From the NCBI GenBank assembly GCA_041687335.1, contig JAWLCE010000006.1, forward strand, positions 62,001 to 126,000: 64,000 bases of DNA. Reading direction: 5' to 3'. This document shows, in pieces, positions 17,952 through 27,891 of the stretch. The notes under the pieces were generated by a model that was given only the letters and a program-made list of their open reading frames with translations, was not told the DNA's origin and did not search any database. The DNA comes from JAJFUE01 sp041687335. GTDB taxonomy: Bacteria > Sumerlaeota > Sumerlaeia > MVZB01. The stretch's first letter is position 1. Each line of letters opens with the position of its first letter. A program made the position numbers and the translations under genes.

Positions 17952-19159
17952 GAATCCTTCATCTAGTCACGACTTTAGACTGGGTCGGCGGCATTGAGAC
18001 TTATCTGCTGAATTTAATCCCGGCCATGGAAGCCAATGGAATCGAGCAGCATGTTCTTTATGCCACAGGCAATCCGGAACTGCATCCACGATCCAAATTA
18101 CTGCCAATTATCAACCAGTGTGGTAAATCTGCGGAAATAGCTGGCGCAGAGGCCATACGTAGCGAATTGCGCCGGGTCGAGCCAGATATTGTGCATATTC
18201 ACAACATCGTCAACGGCGGGGTCATCAAGGCCTGCCTTGCAGAATGCCCAACAATGATTACGGCGCATGGGTATCGTTACATTTGCCCGAGCTCAGATCA
18301 ATATTACCGCAGGACCAAGTCGATCTGCGAGCGTAGTTGCGGTCCAGGATGCATTCCGACAACTCTATGGCACAGATGCCTGACCCCCCGTCCGCAATAT
18401 GCCTTGCCTTTTTATCGATTGGCGAGACTGTTCATCCAAGAATCCAATCGTTTTGCACGGCTGATCGCGCCGAGCGAGAACGCAGCGCAGAGGTACATTC
18501 GGGCGGGTTTTCCCGCGCATAAAACAACAATTCTGTCATACTTCACACCAATTGAGCCAGTCCAGCAGCCACTTGGCGATCCTCGGAGAAAAACACTGCT
18601 GTTCATCGGGCGACTGCGGCCCTATAAAGGTTACGATTATTTCATCGAAGCTATCGGCCGGCTCGATCATAGCTACCATGGTCTTATTGTGGGAGATGCC
18701 AATGATCGAGTACGAACTGAAATAGAGGAGTTATCGCGTAGCCATGGCTGCACCGGTCGAATTCAACTGAGAAACTGGGTGCCCCGGGAGCAGATGGAAA
18801 ACCTATACCGGCAAGTTTCCGCCTTGATTTTTCCCTCCATATGGCCTGAGACATTGGGGATAGTCGGTCTGGAAGCCATGTCGTTTGGTGTTCCCGTCAT
18901 TGCCGCCTCGGTTGGAGGGGTGACCGAATGGCTTCAGCATGATGTGACTGGCCTACTCGTGGAACCAAAGGATGGGAAGGGACTAGCCTTGGCCGCCGAG
19001 CGTTTACACGTCTTGGAGCCGGATTATCGCCGTATGGCGCATGCCGGGATCAATCTTATGAAGTCAAAGTTCAACAAGGAAGATCATGTCACTAAGCTAA
19101 CAGAGATTTATTCTGTTGTCTCGCAAACCAAATTTATAGGTAGAAAAGCCCATGCATAG
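17948..19159 (+). CDS. Glycosyltransferase family 4
   Basis: A 403-residue GT-B enzyme. N-terminal motif RILHLVTTLDWVGGIETYLLNL (in part) with the GG loop, DIVHIHN, MITAHGYRYICPS; C-terminal LLFIGRLRPYKGYDYFIEAIG and the signature PETLGIVGLEAMSFGVPVIAASVGGVTE (in part). A short Cys-containing insert near residues 117-140 (ICERSCGPGCIP) is typical of a GT4 subgroup with a cysteine-rich loop. ATGA overlap upstream; overlaps the next gene by eight bases. Confidence 0.85.
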   Translation: MRILHLVTTLDWVGGIETYLLNLIPAMEANGIEQHVLYATGNPELHPRSKLLPIINQCGKSAEIAGAEAIRSELRRVEPDIVHIHNIVNGGVIKACLAECPTMITAHGYRYICPSSDQYYRRTKSICERSCGPGCIPTTLWHRCLTPRPQYALPFYRLARLFIQESNRFARLIAPSENAAQRYIRAGFPAHKTTILSYFTPIEPVQQPLGDPRRKTLLFIGRLRPYKGYDYFIEAIGRLDHSYHGLIVGDANDRVRTEIEELSRSHGCTGRIQLRNWVPREQMENLYRQVSALIFPSIWPETLGIVGLEAMSFGVPVIAASVGGVTEWLQHDVTGLLVEPKDGKGLALAAERLHVLEPDYRRMAHAGINLMKSKFNKEDHVTKLTEIYSVVSQTKFIGRKAHA

Positions 19160-20144
19160 CAAACTCGTCAGCGTGTTGATTGTCACTCGCAACAGACGAG
19201 GCGACCTCCTCAGAAGCTTAGAGTCCATTCGGTCCCAAACCTACAAGCCACTTGAAATCGTCGTTCTGGATAATGGATCAACGGATGATACCATTGCAGC
19301 AATCGAGGAAGCATTTCCCGAGGTTCGGCTCCTGAAAATGCCAAAAAATTATGGTGACTGGGAGGGCCGGGACATTGCTTTGCGTAACTGTAGTGGTGAG
19401 TATTTATTCAGTTTTGATGATGATGCCGTCACTGAGCCGGATGCGATCAGCTCATTAATAAATATCATGGAATGCAATCCACTACTGGCGGTGATTCAAC
19501 CCAAAGTTATTGATCCCGAAAGTGGTGAAGCCTATGCAGTGGGTTTCGACTCTGATTGGAAGGAGCGTACGCATTACAAGGCAAATTTCTTGGGGGGTGC
19601 GGCATTATATCGAATGACCTGCCTGCGACAAGTTGGAGGTTTTCCTCATTACCTGTTGGGCGGGGCCGAGCATCATCTCAGTTTAAGATTTTTAGATGAA
19701 GGCTACCGAATATTATATTATCCAGAGGTAAACATATATCATTATTTAAGCCGCGCTAACCGTATTCCCCGACAAAGGCTGTTTTTGAGTAGCCTTCAGC
19801 GCATTAAAGCCACATTTTCCCATTATCCCGGAATTATCAGGCCTGCATTTGAATTGATCATCAAAATTTACTCTTATTCTAGCATTTCTGTGCAGCAGGG
19901 GTATTATCTAAGGTTACCTCTTGAGATAAGCAGTTTTATTGTTGCTGCCATGCATGCCAGGCTTGTGAGAAGGTGGCGGGTAAAGCAGTCAACTATCAAT
20001 CTGCTGGATTATTTAACAATTCACCCGGTCGAAACCGTTGAAGAATATGATGCTGTACCAATTCAACAGAACATGTTGAGTAAAAGAGTGCTTGCACGGC
20101 TGATATTGAATTCTAGTGGGGAAATACCTGCACCCAAGAAATAA
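19152..20144 (+). CDS. Glycosyltransferase family 2
   Basis: A 330-residue GT-A enzyme with VSVLIVTRNRRGDLLRSLESI, LDNGSTDDT, the metal site FSFDDDAV and a GG-containing LLGGAEHHLSLRFLDEGYRI segment. The roughly 100 C-terminal residues are hydrophobic in part (near 235-260) and may be membrane associated. Moderately AT-rich. No DNA-level sign of disruption. Acceptor and donor unknown. Confidence 0.82.
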   Translation: MHSKLVSVLIVTRNRRGDLLRSLESIRSQTYKPLEIVVLDNGSTDDTIAAIEEAFPEVRLLKMPKNYGDWEGRDIALRNCSGEYLFSFDDDAVTEPDAISSLINIMECNPLLAVIQPKVIDPESGEAYAVGFDSDWKERTHYKANFLGGAALYRMTCLRQVGGFPHYLLGGAEHHLSLRFLDEGYRILYYPEVNIYHYLSRANRIPRQRLFLSSLQRIKATFSHYPGIIRPAFELIIKIYSYSSISVQQGYYLRLPLEISSFIVAAMHARLVRRWRVKQSTINLLDYLTIHPVETVEEYDAVPIQQNMLSKRVLARLILNSSGEIPAPKK

Positions 20145-20152
20145 TCATTTTC

Positions 20153-21445
20153 GTGCGATCACAAAGCCCCCAATCGATGACATCTCCTTCCCACCGACAG
20201 GCGACCATCCACTTCAGGCATGTTGCCAATGCTGAGGTCACCTATCTGCCCGACCTGCGCCAATTGTCTGGGCGGCTGGCGCTTCTGCTGGCGCTGGTGA
20301 CGTGGGGCAAGGTGACGACAATAGCCGGGATGGCGGGGCTGTCGGTCAACCGCCTGTCGCTGGTGCAATACGGCCTGCTGGCGGGGGCCGTGGCGTTGCT
20401 GGCGACGCGTAGCCGGGGCTTGCGGCTTGCGGCCGCGCTGCTGCCCTTGGCCGCTTTGACTTCGACGCTGATGTCGGCGCAACCGGCGGCGGCACTGCCA
20501 CGCTGGGGGGGGTGGGCCCTGATCTATGCGGCGGGGGCACCGCTGTTCCTCGGGCCATTCGCGCTGGAATTCCGCGCGCAACTGTGGAAAAGCTTCATGC
20601 TGCTGGCGGTGGCGATCACGCTGTTGTCGCTGCCGCTGTATTTCTTGCCGGTGCTGCCGCGTGGACGCGGGTTCTTCTCGGGGCTGATGGCGCACTCCAT
20701 GCTTATGGCTCCGGTGGCCGGTTTGGCGGCGGCGGCGCTGCTGGCCCGCTACCTCCACACCCAGAACAGGCGTTGGCTCCAAACTTTTTTTGGGGCGCTG
20801 GCAGTGGTCGTGTTATGTGGCTCGCGTGGTGCCCTCCTTGCATCGCTGGCGTCATCTGTGTTCTTTGTGCTGATCGCGACACAGGCCGTGCGCCGGAAGG
20901 TGATTCCGGTGCTGCTGCTGCTGGCGGCCGCCGGTGGCGGCGCCTATCTTTGGCGCGGGGCTTTTGCGGAGACCGAGGTTGGCCATTATTACTTGGTGAC
21001 GAAGGGCACGAGAAACACCAGGTTGGAACTCTGGGAGACGCGGTTGGCGGAGGCGCGGGCGCACCCATGGCTGGGGGTGGGTATCGGCATGTCGGCCGCC
21101 GCCGCCGAAGCGGATTTGCGCAATACTTGGATCGGCTCAAGGGAGATGCGGATCGAGCCGGGCTCCTCGTGGCTGGCGATGTTTTCCATGACCGGAGCCA
21201 TGGGAAGCCTGGGGTTTTCAATCTTGATGCTATCAGTCATCCTTCCTGCCATCAGGCGAAGGCGACCGGAGGGGCATGGGGCCGGGTTGGACGAGGTACA
21301 CGGCTGCATGTTGTTCCTGATGGTTCATGCCTCGTTTGAGGGATATATCTTCGCCGTTGGGGCGCCAATGGCTCTCGTATTCTGGCTATGCATCGGCCGG
21401 TGGGCCGATTTATCGATCACCTCGGCACGAGGCCAGGCAGCATGA
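20153..21445 (+). CDS. O-antigen polymerase/ligase family protein (Wzy-like)
   Basis: A 430-residue membrane protein with about ten hydrophobic segments and the Wzy_C-type loop before the late segments (TRLELWETRLAEARAHPWLGVGIGM, in part, near residues 285-308), where NxRxxxW...A...HPxxGxG is the family hallmark. It polymerises undecaprenyl-linked repeat units or ligates glycan to an acceptor. The start is GTG 20153 or ATG 20177; the first 35 residues are hydrophilic and poorly constrained. Stop overlaps the next ATG. Confidence 0.85.
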   Translation: MRSQSPQSMTSPSHRQATIHFRHVANAEVTYLPDLRQLSGRLALLLALVTWGKVTTIAGMAGLSVNRLSLVQYGLLAGAVALLATRSRGLRLAAALLPLAALTSTLMSAQPAAALPRWGGWALIYAAGAPLFLGPFALEFRAQLWKSFMLLAVAITLLSLPLYFLPVLPRGRGFFSGLMAHSMLMAPVAGLAAAALLARYLHTQNRRWLQTFFGALAVVVLCGSRGALLASLASSVFFVLIATQAVRRKVIPVLLLLAAAGGGAYLWRGAFAETEVGHYYLVTKGTRNTRLELWETRLAEARAHPWLGVGIGMSAAAAEADLRNTWIGSREMRIEPGSSWLAMFSMTGAMGSLGFSILMLSVILPAIRRRRPEGHGAGLDEVHGCMLFLMVHASFEGYIFAVGAPMALVFWLCIGRWADLSITSARGQAA

Positions 21446-22569
21446 CCTGCGGGAGCCGGATCAAGATCCTGGTCTGCTGGAGCCTGATCTCTGGCTACAT
21501 GGCCGCCTGCTGGCGGGCGCTGGCCGCACGCGAGGACGTGAGGCTCAAGGTGCTGGCTTTCAGGCCTGACGAAAAGGACAATATCGACTTTGGGATGGAT
21601 ATACTAGCCGGGCTTGATGTAGCGCTGCTGGATCGGGCGCAGCGGGTAGATTGGGCTCACGTCGAGGGATTGGCAGAGGACTTCGCGCCAGACGTCATGA
21701 TCATTTCGGGGTGGAGCCATCGGGCCTATCTCAGCGCAAGCCGGCAGCGAGCCAAGAGAGGCGCGAGGATCATCCTGACGATGGACAACTCGCTCCAGCT
21801 GAACCTGAGGCAGATTGCTGGCAAGCTGGTCCGCCCGCTGATGCTCAGGCATGTGGACTCGGTGCTGGTGGCGGGCGAACGGGCCGCGATAATGGCGAAG
21901 TTCCTTGGCTTCAGGGAGAGTCAGATATTCAATGGGGTCTACGGCTACGACAGCGCGGCCTTCGAGGGATGTATGGAGGAGAGGCTCGCGCGGCATGCGT
22001 CGTGGCCGCGTAATTTCCTGTTCGTCGGACGCTATGTGGAACGGAAGGCACTAGACACGCTGATCGAGGCTTACCGGCGTTACCGTCAGTCGGTGCCGGA
22101 GCCATGGAGTCTGATCTGCTGCGGCCGTGGCCCGCTTGAGCGGCTGGTGGAATCGGAGCCTGGTTGCATGAACCGGGGGTTTGTGCAGCCGCGCGAGCTG
22201 CGGGAACAGCTGATTGAGGCGGGTGCGTTTGTTCTGCCAAGCCGATTTGAGGCTTGGGGGGTGGCGCTGGCGGAGGCGGCCGGAGCGGGATTGCCGTTGA
22301 TCTGTTCTTCATCGGTCGGTGCCGGTGTGGAGCTCGTGAGGGATCATTACAACGGGCGGGTTTTTGCCACGGATGACGTTGAACAGCTCGCTGAGATGCT
22401 GCGCTGGATGCACGAACGGCAAGCTGTGCTGGAACAGATTGGTGAGCGAAGCCGCCAGATGGCCGCTCCGTTTGGTTCGCGATTCTGGAGCGAGCGGGTA
22501 TATTCGGCTTGCGTGGGGTTGTTGCGGAGTAGCCGGTGCAAAGATGCGAGGGGGGAGGCAGGGCAGTAA
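21442..22569 (+). CDS. Glycosyltransferase family 4
   Basis: A 375-residue GT-B enzyme starting at ATG 21442, which overlaps the polymerase stop. Motifs: IKILVCWSLISGYMAACWRAL, ISGWSHRAY, FVGRYVERKALDTLIEAY (in part), ICCGRGPLERL and the donor-site SRFEAWGVALAEAAGAGLPLI (in part). The closest general group is GT4 enzymes acting on surface glycans; substrate unknown. Confidence 0.83.
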   Translation: MTCGSRIKILVCWSLISGYMAACWRALAAREDVRLKVLAFRPDEKDNIDFGMDILAGLDVALLDRAQRVDWAHVEGLAEDFAPDVMIISGWSHRAYLSASRQRAKRGARIILTMDNSLQLNLRQIAGKLVRPLMLRHVDSVLVAGERAAIMAKFLGFRESQIFNGVYGYDSAAFEGCMEERLARHASWPRNFLFVGRYVERKALDTLIEAYRRYRQSVPEPWSLICCGRGPLERLVESEPGCMNRGFVQPRELREQLIEAGAFVLPSRFEAWGVALAEAAGAGLPLICSSSVGAGVELVRDHYNGRVFATDDVEQLAEMLRWMHERQAVLEQIGERSRQMAAPFGSRFWSERVYSACVGLLRSSRCKDARGEAGQ

Positions 22570-22570
22570 C

Positions 22571-23767
22571 ATGCCGGTGTCAATTAGCTCCAGCCCATCA
22601 GCGGGCGAAGTCCATCGGAAGGCCCCCACCCCGCGTGCTATTCATATTATTCCGCGAATGATCACGGAGTCAAGCGGGCCAACACAGTGCGTCCCTGCCC
22701 TGTGCACGGCATTATCGATGGCGGGATGGGCGGTGGAACTCAATGCGTTGAATCCCATCCCATCCCACATCTCGTTCAGGAACTTGCGGGGACATGATGC
22801 ACTTCGGTTCTTTAAACGTTTTGGTGGATCACCTGCTATGGCCAAATACCTGCAGACATCTGCCTCATCGTTGGACATTATGCACAACCACAGCCTTTGG
22901 ATGATGCCCAACATTTATCCGGGAAGAGCTATTAGAGGCAGGGACTGCCGGCTGATCGTGTCCCCTCATGGCACTTTATCGCCTTATGCCCTCGCGAGGT
23001 CCAGAAGGAAAAAAGCATTGGTATGGCGACTTGGCCAGAAGCAGACATTATGTCAGGCGGCGGGATTCCACGCGACGAGCCGGGAAGAATACGAGGATAT
23101 TCGACGTATGGGATTTAGTGCGCCAGTGGCGGTGATTCCAAATGGAGTTGAGGTGCTTTGTTCCGTCCAACCAGATCGCATTCAATCAAGGCCGAAAAGG
23201 GTCTTATTTCTGGGGCGGATTCATCCGACCAAGGGGGTGGATCGTCTGCTTGAGGCCTGGCATCGGCTGGGGGAGGCGACGCGGGATTGGGAACTGATCA
23301 TCGCCGGGCCGCTGGATCAACCTTATGCGGAGTCGATGATCGCGCTGAAGAACCGTCTGGGTTTGAGCGCAGTCAGCTTTCTGGGCGAGGTGACGGGGGA
23401 CGCCAAGCAGCAGCTATATTCATCATCCAACCTGTTCGTACTGCCTACGCATTCGGAAAATTTTGGCATGGCCGTCGCCGAGGCACTGGCTCACGGCATT
23501 CCGGCGATCGTTACGCGCGGGGCGCCATGGGAGGGGCTCCAGACGCATTGCTGCGGGTGGTGGATCGAACAGGGAGTTGAAGCGTTGGTTTATACGCTGG
23601 CGGAGGCGATTCAAACACCACCAGATATCCTGCAGGAGATGGGATTGCGCGGGCGGGAGTGGATGGGGCAGGAGTTTGCATGGCCGCGGATCGGTCAGAT
23701 GATGGCTGAGTTTTACCTGTGGTTGCTCGGCAAGGGGGAGCGGCCAGCTTGGGTGGTGGTTAATTAA
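22571..23767 (+). CDS. Glycosyltransferase family 4
   Basis: A 398-residue GT-B enzyme. ATG 22571 directly follows the previous stop and is preceded by a GGGGGGAGG-type ribosome site within the upstream gene; an open frame extends farther upstream but is the shadow of that gene. Motifs: AIHIIPRMITESSGPTQ, the SPHGTLSPYAL acceptor-domain segment, VLFLGRIHPTKGVDRLLEAW, LPTHSENFGMAVAEALAHGIP (in part; E-x7-E). The SPHGxLSPxAL segment is shared with many exopolysaccharide GT4 enzymes. Confidence 0.85.
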   Translation: MPVSISSSPSAGEVHRKAPTPRAIHIIPRMITESSGPTQCVPALCTALSMAGWAVELNALNPIPSHISFRNLRGHDALRFFKRFGGSPAMAKYLQTSASSLDIMHNHSLWMMPNIYPGRAIRGRDCRLIVSPHGTLSPYALARSRRKKALVWRLGQKQTLCQAAGFHATSREEYEDIRRMGFSAPVAVIPNGVEVLCSVQPDRIQSRPKRVLFLGRIHPTKGVDRLLEAWHRLGEATRDWELIIAGPLDQPYAESMIALKNRLGLSAVSFLGEVTGDAKQQLYSSSNLFVLPTHSENFGMAVAEALAHGIPAIVTRGAPWEGLQTHCCGWWIEQGVEALVYTLAEAIQTPPDILQEMGLRGREWMGQEFAWPRIGQMMAEFYLWLLGKGERPAWVVVN

Positions 23768-23806
23768 TTTAGCCAAGTCGCATCCGGAAAGAGGAATGTA
23801 CTATCT

Positions 23807-24754
23807 ATGGATAAATTGCCAATAACTGTATTGATTCCAACAATCAATGCCGAGGGTCACATACAGGAACTTTATAATTCTATTTCCGATGTTGCTGAAG
23901 ATGTATATATTGTTGACAGTTTAAGTATTGACTCCACCGTCGACATCGCGCAACGTTTAGGGATAAAGATTATCCAAAGACCATTTGTGACATCCAGCGA
24001 TCAATTTGGGTGGATGCTTATCAATCTTCCCGTCAAAACGCCATGGATATTTTTCATGGCTCAGGATGAGCGTTTTTCGGAATCCTTAAAAAATGAACTC
24101 GCCAAAGTTGTTTTGCGGGATTCACCGGAAGCTGGTTTTACGGTCAAGTGGCGACTGTGGTTTATGGGAAAACCCCTGCATGCGACTTCGGACAATCTTC
24201 GTCTGCTGAGGACGGGTAAAGGGAGGGTCACTCAAGTTTCGTGCAACGAACATTTTCTTGTTGATGGGCCAATTGGAAAACTTAATGGTATTCTTGAGCA
24301 CAAGGATACATTGACGCTATATGAATGGTATGAGAAACAGAATATTTATACGAGCCGTGAGGCAATTGGCCGTTTTCGTGATTCATGTAAAGATGAATCT
24401 CCGCGGTTGCTGGGTACACGGCTACAACGGAAAATGTTCTTCAAGCGGTTCTTGACCAACATATATTTCGCCGACTGGCTAATGTTTCTTTATTATCTGA
24501 TGAAGTTCGGAGTGTGGAAAGATGGTTTGAATGGTTTACGATGGGCGGCGCTGAGAGTATGGGTGCAAAAAGTTGTAAGATTGAAGATGGCAGAGATGAA
24601 ATCCACAGGTTTGGTCCCGAAGCTTCCTGAAGCTCGTCATGGGGATTATGATCCTCGGCTGTTGGTGACCGCACTTCAACAACAACTCGTTCCAGAGTCA
24701 GTGGAACGTGTCCAGTTTGCAAAAACGCTGCCAAAGCACGGCGGAGATAGATAG
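23807..24754 (+). CDS. Glycosyltransferase family 2 (WaaE/KdtX-like)
   Basis: A 315-residue GT-A protein. It begins ITVLIPTINAEGHIQELYNSI and has VYIVDSLSIDSTVDIAQRLG and WIFFMAQDERF (metal-binding QDE), the compact arrangement of WaaE/KdtX-like GT2 enzymes. Residues 220-250 contain a hydrophobic stretch (FADWLMFLYYLMKFGVW). ATG start behind GAGGAAT. Noticeably AT-richer than the genes before and after. Confidence 0.8.
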   Translation: MDKLPITVLIPTINAEGHIQELYNSISDVAEDVYIVDSLSIDSTVDIAQRLGIKIIQRPFVTSSDQFGWMLINLPVKTPWIFFMAQDERFSESLKNELAKVVLRDSPEAGFTVKWRLWFMGKPLHATSDNLRLLRTGKGRVTQVSCNEHFLVDGPIGKLNGILEHKDTLTLYEWYEKQNIYTSREAIGRFRDSCKDESPRLLGTRLQRKMFFKRFLTNIYFADWLMFLYYLMKFGVWKDGLNGLRWAALRVWVQKVVRLKMAEMKSTGLVPKLPEARHGDYDPRLLVTALQQQLVPESVERVQFAKTLPKHGGDR

Positions 24755-24847
24755 ATTTTAAATCAACCGGCGGTCCGTCCAGGCTCGCGCGACTGTGTAT
24801 GGCATCGTAACGTGCATTGAGCTGTTACGTAGCAAATTGAGGCAAAT

Positions 24848-25531
24848 ATGGCACGGCCGAAGATAGACCCTGTTTTGCTTGAGGCGGCGCGGCAGGATTT
24901 TATGTCGGGGATGACTTTGCGCCAAATTGCGGTCAAACGCGAGAATATCTCGCTGCGCACGCTGGGCGAGGAGAGCAAGAAGCAAGGCTGGGTCAAGCAG
25001 CGCCTGGAGCAACAAAGTGCCACAGGCCTTCCCGATCTGGTTAGGAGCGTCGAGCAGCGGGTCGAGATCCTCACCCGCAGTCAGCGCGAGCGGCTCAAGT
25101 TTGTCGAGGATCAGGTCGGGATGCTTGTCTTGCGCCTCTCCGAGAACTTAGGCGCACAGGATTATGATCAGCTCGATCCGGTCCGAAAGCTGACGATGCT
25201 CAAGCTGGCGACCGATATTTACACTCGCGTGCGGGTGGACGAGGGGGACAAAGCGCGTGGCGGCATCAACATCATGATGAACCTGCGCGGGTCCGACGAC
25301 GAGATGGGGCAAATGATCGAGGAGAACGAACAGCTGCGCAAGCAGTTGGAGGAGCTGAAGGGCGAGCTCGAGGCACTGCGGCGCGAGGCGGCCCAAGTGT
25401 CGAGCATCGACAAAATCGTGCGCCAGGAGGTCGCGCGCATCACCGGCGTGCCGCTCGAGGAGGAGCTGGGGGATGAGCCTGACAATGAGTCGGACGCGGC
25501 GCCGGCGCAGAAACCGAAGAAGCGGAAGTGA
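24848..25531 (+). CDS. HTH plus coiled-coil protein resembling phage terminase small subunits
   Basis: A 227-residue protein I cannot assign firmly. Residues about 5-55 (LLEAARQDFMSGMTLRQIAV through GWVKQRLEQQ) form a helix-turn-helix like the N-terminus of phage terminase small subunits, which recognise DNA ends. Residues 60-130 are helical; residues 150-195 (MIEENEQLRKQLEELKGELEALRRE, in part) are a strong coiled coil; the C-terminus is acidic then Lys/Arg-rich (KPKKRK). No large terminase, portal or other phage gene is nearby. It may be a domesticated DNA-binding protein or regulator of the surrounding cluster. Confidence 0.6.
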   Translation: MARPKIDPVLLEAARQDFMSGMTLRQIAVKRENISLRTLGEESKKQGWVKQRLEQQSATGLPDLVRSVEQRVEILTRSQRERLKFVEDQVGMLVLRLSENLGAQDYDQLDPVRKLTMLKLATDIYTRVRVDEGDKARGGINIMMNLRGSDDEMGQMIEENEQLRKQLEELKGELEALRREAAQVSSIDKIVRQEVARITGVPLEEELGDEPDNESDAAPAQKPKKRK

Positions 25532-25626
25532 TTGAGGATCGGGACGAGCGGCGGAGCAATCAGGTGATCAGGGCTCAGCGCTCATTGTAATTCCATGGAT
25601 GAACGGATAGGCGTAGAACCAATTTT

Positions 25627-27891
25627 ATGAAGCAAATTCTGCAGCACTTGAACACGGGCGAGATGGAGCTGGCGGAGGTGCCGGCGCCGGGGGTGGGGCG
25701 GGGGATGGTCCTCATCCAGACCCGCCGCACGGTGATCTCGGCGGGGACCGAGCGCATGCTGGTCGAGTTCAGCAAGGGTAACCTGATCCAGAAGGCACGC
25801 AGCCAGCCCGACAAGGTCAAGCAGGTGCTCGACAAGATGCTCACCGATGGGCTCGTGCCGACGCTCGAGGCGGTCTTTCGCAAGCTCGACGAGCCGCTGC
25901 CGCTCGGCTATTGCAATGCCGGCGTGGTGCTCGAGGTCGGGGCGGGGGTGACGGACCTGGCCCCGGGCGACCGCGTCGTCAGCAACGGGAACCACGCCGA
26001 GCTGGTCTGCGTGCCACGTAACCTGGTCGCCAAGGTCCCGGAGGGCGTCAGCGACGAGGCGGCGGCGTTCACCGTCCTGGGGGCGATCGCGCTGCAGGGG
26101 CTCCGGCTCGCCCGGCCGACCCTCGGCGAGCGCTTCATGGTTTTCGGCATGGGCCTGCTGGGGCTGATGACGGTCCAGCTGCTGCGCGCGCAGGGCTGTT
26201 CGGTGCTGGCGGTGGATTTCAATCGGTCGCGGCTGGAGCTGGCGGCGGAGTTTGGCGCGCGCACGGTCGACCTTTCGGCGGGGGCCGACCCGGTGGCGGC
26301 GGCGCAGGCGATGACCGGTGGCGCGGGGGTCGATGGCGTGCTGATCACCGCCTCGGCCAAGAGCGACGAGATCATGCACCAGGCGGCCGAGGCTTCGCGC
26401 AAGCGCGGCCGGATCGTGCTGGTGGGGGTGGTCGGGCTCAACCTGCGCCGCGACGACTTCTATAAAAAGGAACTCTCCTTCCAGGTCAGCTGCAGCTACG
26501 GCCCCGGCCGCTACGATGAGCGCTATGAGCATGGGGGGCAGGATTACCCGCTGCCCTACGTGCGCTGGACCGAGGGGCGCAACTTCGAGGCAGTCCTGGG
26601 CACGATGGCGACGGGGGCGCTCGACGTGGCGCCGCTCATCACGCACCGCTTCGCGTTGGCCGATGCCCTCGCGGCCTATGAAAAAATCCAGAACGATCCG
26701 GCGGCGCTGGGTGTGGTGCTGGAGTATCCGGCCGAGCCCGACCGGGCGCGCGCGGTCGAGCTGCGGCCGGCAATGGCGGCGGCGCGGGCGGCCGGAACCG
26801 GACGGCGGCCGGGGGTGGCGGTGCTGGGTGCGGGCGGGTTCGCCGTCAGCACGATCCTACCGGCCCTCAAGGCGGCGGGCGCCGATCTGCGCTGCGTCGT
26901 CGGCCGCTCGAGCGGCGCGGCGGCATTCCAAGCCGCGCGCAAGTTTGGCGCGGCGCGTGCGCTGACCGATCACCGCGAGGCGCTGGCCGATCCGACGGTC
27001 GATGCGGTCTTCATCGTGACCGGCCACCACACGCACGCCGCGCTCGTGGGTGAGGCGCTGGCCGCGGGCAAGCATGTGTTTGTCGAGAAGCCGCTCTGCC
27101 TGACCGCGGAAGAGCTGCGCGCGATCGAGGCGCAGTATCGTTCGCTGCCCAGCGGGGCGCGCCCCCTGCTGAAGGTCGGCTTTAACCGCCGCTTCAGTCC
27201 GCACGTGGTCGAGATGAAGCGCCTGCTCGCCGGTCGGGCGGAGCCGTTGACCATGACGATGACGGTCAACGCCGGGGCGATCCCGCCCGAGCACTGGACC
27301 CAGGACCCCGAGCGTGGCGGCGGGCGGATCATCGGCGAGGGCTGCCACTTCATCGACCTGCTGGCGCACCTGACGGGGGCGCCCGTGACGCGCGTGGCGG
27401 CGATGAGGGTCGGCGAGGGGCCGGCGGTGCGCGAGGACAAGATGTCGATCCTGCTGGGCTTCGCCGACGGCTCGGTGGGGACGATCAACTACTTCGCCAA
27501 CGGCCCCAAGAGCTATCCCAAGGAGACGCTCGAGGTCTTCAGCGACGGGCGCGTGCTGCGGCTGGAAAACTTCCGCCGCACGACCGGCTACGGTTTCAAG
27601 GGCTTTAAGAAGCTCAAGAGCTGGCGCCAGGACAAGGGCCACCGTGCCGAGGTGGCGCTGTTTCTGGAGCGCGTCGAGCAGGGCGGCGAGAGCCCGATCG
27701 GCTTCGGCGAGATTCTCAACGTGACCGAGGCGAGCTTTGCGGCGGTCGCGTCGGCGCGCGAGGGAACGGCGATCTCACTAGCCCAAGCGTTGGCCGATGA
27801 CCCCAGCGCCGAGGCGCAGCGGCGCGCAGGCGATTCGGCTGTGCCGGCCGGCGGAGCCGCGCATCAGCAGCCCGTGGGGAATGCCTCCTGA
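25627..27891 (+). CDS. Fused zinc-type alcohol dehydrogenase / Gfo-Idh-MocA oxidoreductase
   Basis: A 754-residue two-domain oxidoreductase. Residues 1 to about 365 are a medium-chain dehydrogenase (LGYCNAGVVLEVGAGV, GDRVVSNG, Rossmann loop FGMGLLGLMTVQLL). Residues about 395-700 are a Gfo/Idh/MocA domain (VAVLGAGGFAVSTILPAL, HVFVEKPLC, GFNRRFSPHVVEMK, EGCHFIDLL). This fusion is a recurring gene in exopolysaccharide clusters next to heparinase-like proteins, as here, and is thought to oxidise or epimerise a glycan sugar; the substrate is unknown. ATG start; the preceding 90 bases contain no gene. Confidence 0.88.
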   Translation: MKQILQHLNTGEMELAEVPAPGVGRGMVLIQTRRTVISAGTERMLVEFSKGNLIQKARSQPDKVKQVLDKMLTDGLVPTLEAVFRKLDEPLPLGYCNAGVVLEVGAGVTDLAPGDRVVSNGNHAELVCVPRNLVAKVPEGVSDEAAAFTVLGAIALQGLRLARPTLGERFMVFGMGLLGLMTVQLLRAQGCSVLAVDFNRSRLELAAEFGARTVDLSAGADPVAAAQAMTGGAGVDGVLITASAKSDEIMHQAAEASRKRGRIVLVGVVGLNLRRDDFYKKELSFQVSCSYGPGRYDERYEHGGQDYPLPYVRWTEGRNFEAVLGTMATGALDVAPLITHRFALADALAAYEKIQNDPAALGVVLEYPAEPDRARAVELRPAMAAARAAGTGRRPGVAVLGAGGFAVSTILPALKAAGADLRCVVGRSSGAAAFQAARKFGAARALTDHREALADPTVDAVFIVTGHHTHAALVGEALAAGKHVFVEKPLCLTAEELRAIEAQYRSLPSGARPLLKVGFNRRFSPHVVEMKRLLAGRAEPLTMTMTVNAGAIPPEHWTQDPERGGGRIIGEGCHFIDLLAHLTGAPVTRVAAMRVGEGPAVREDKMSILLGFADGSVGTINYFANGPKSYPKETLEVFSDGRVLRLENFRRTTGYGFKGFKKLKSWRQDKGHRAEVALFLERVEQGGESPIGFGEILNVTEASFAAVASAREGTAISLAQALADDPSAEAQRRAGDSAVPAGGAAHQQPVGNAS

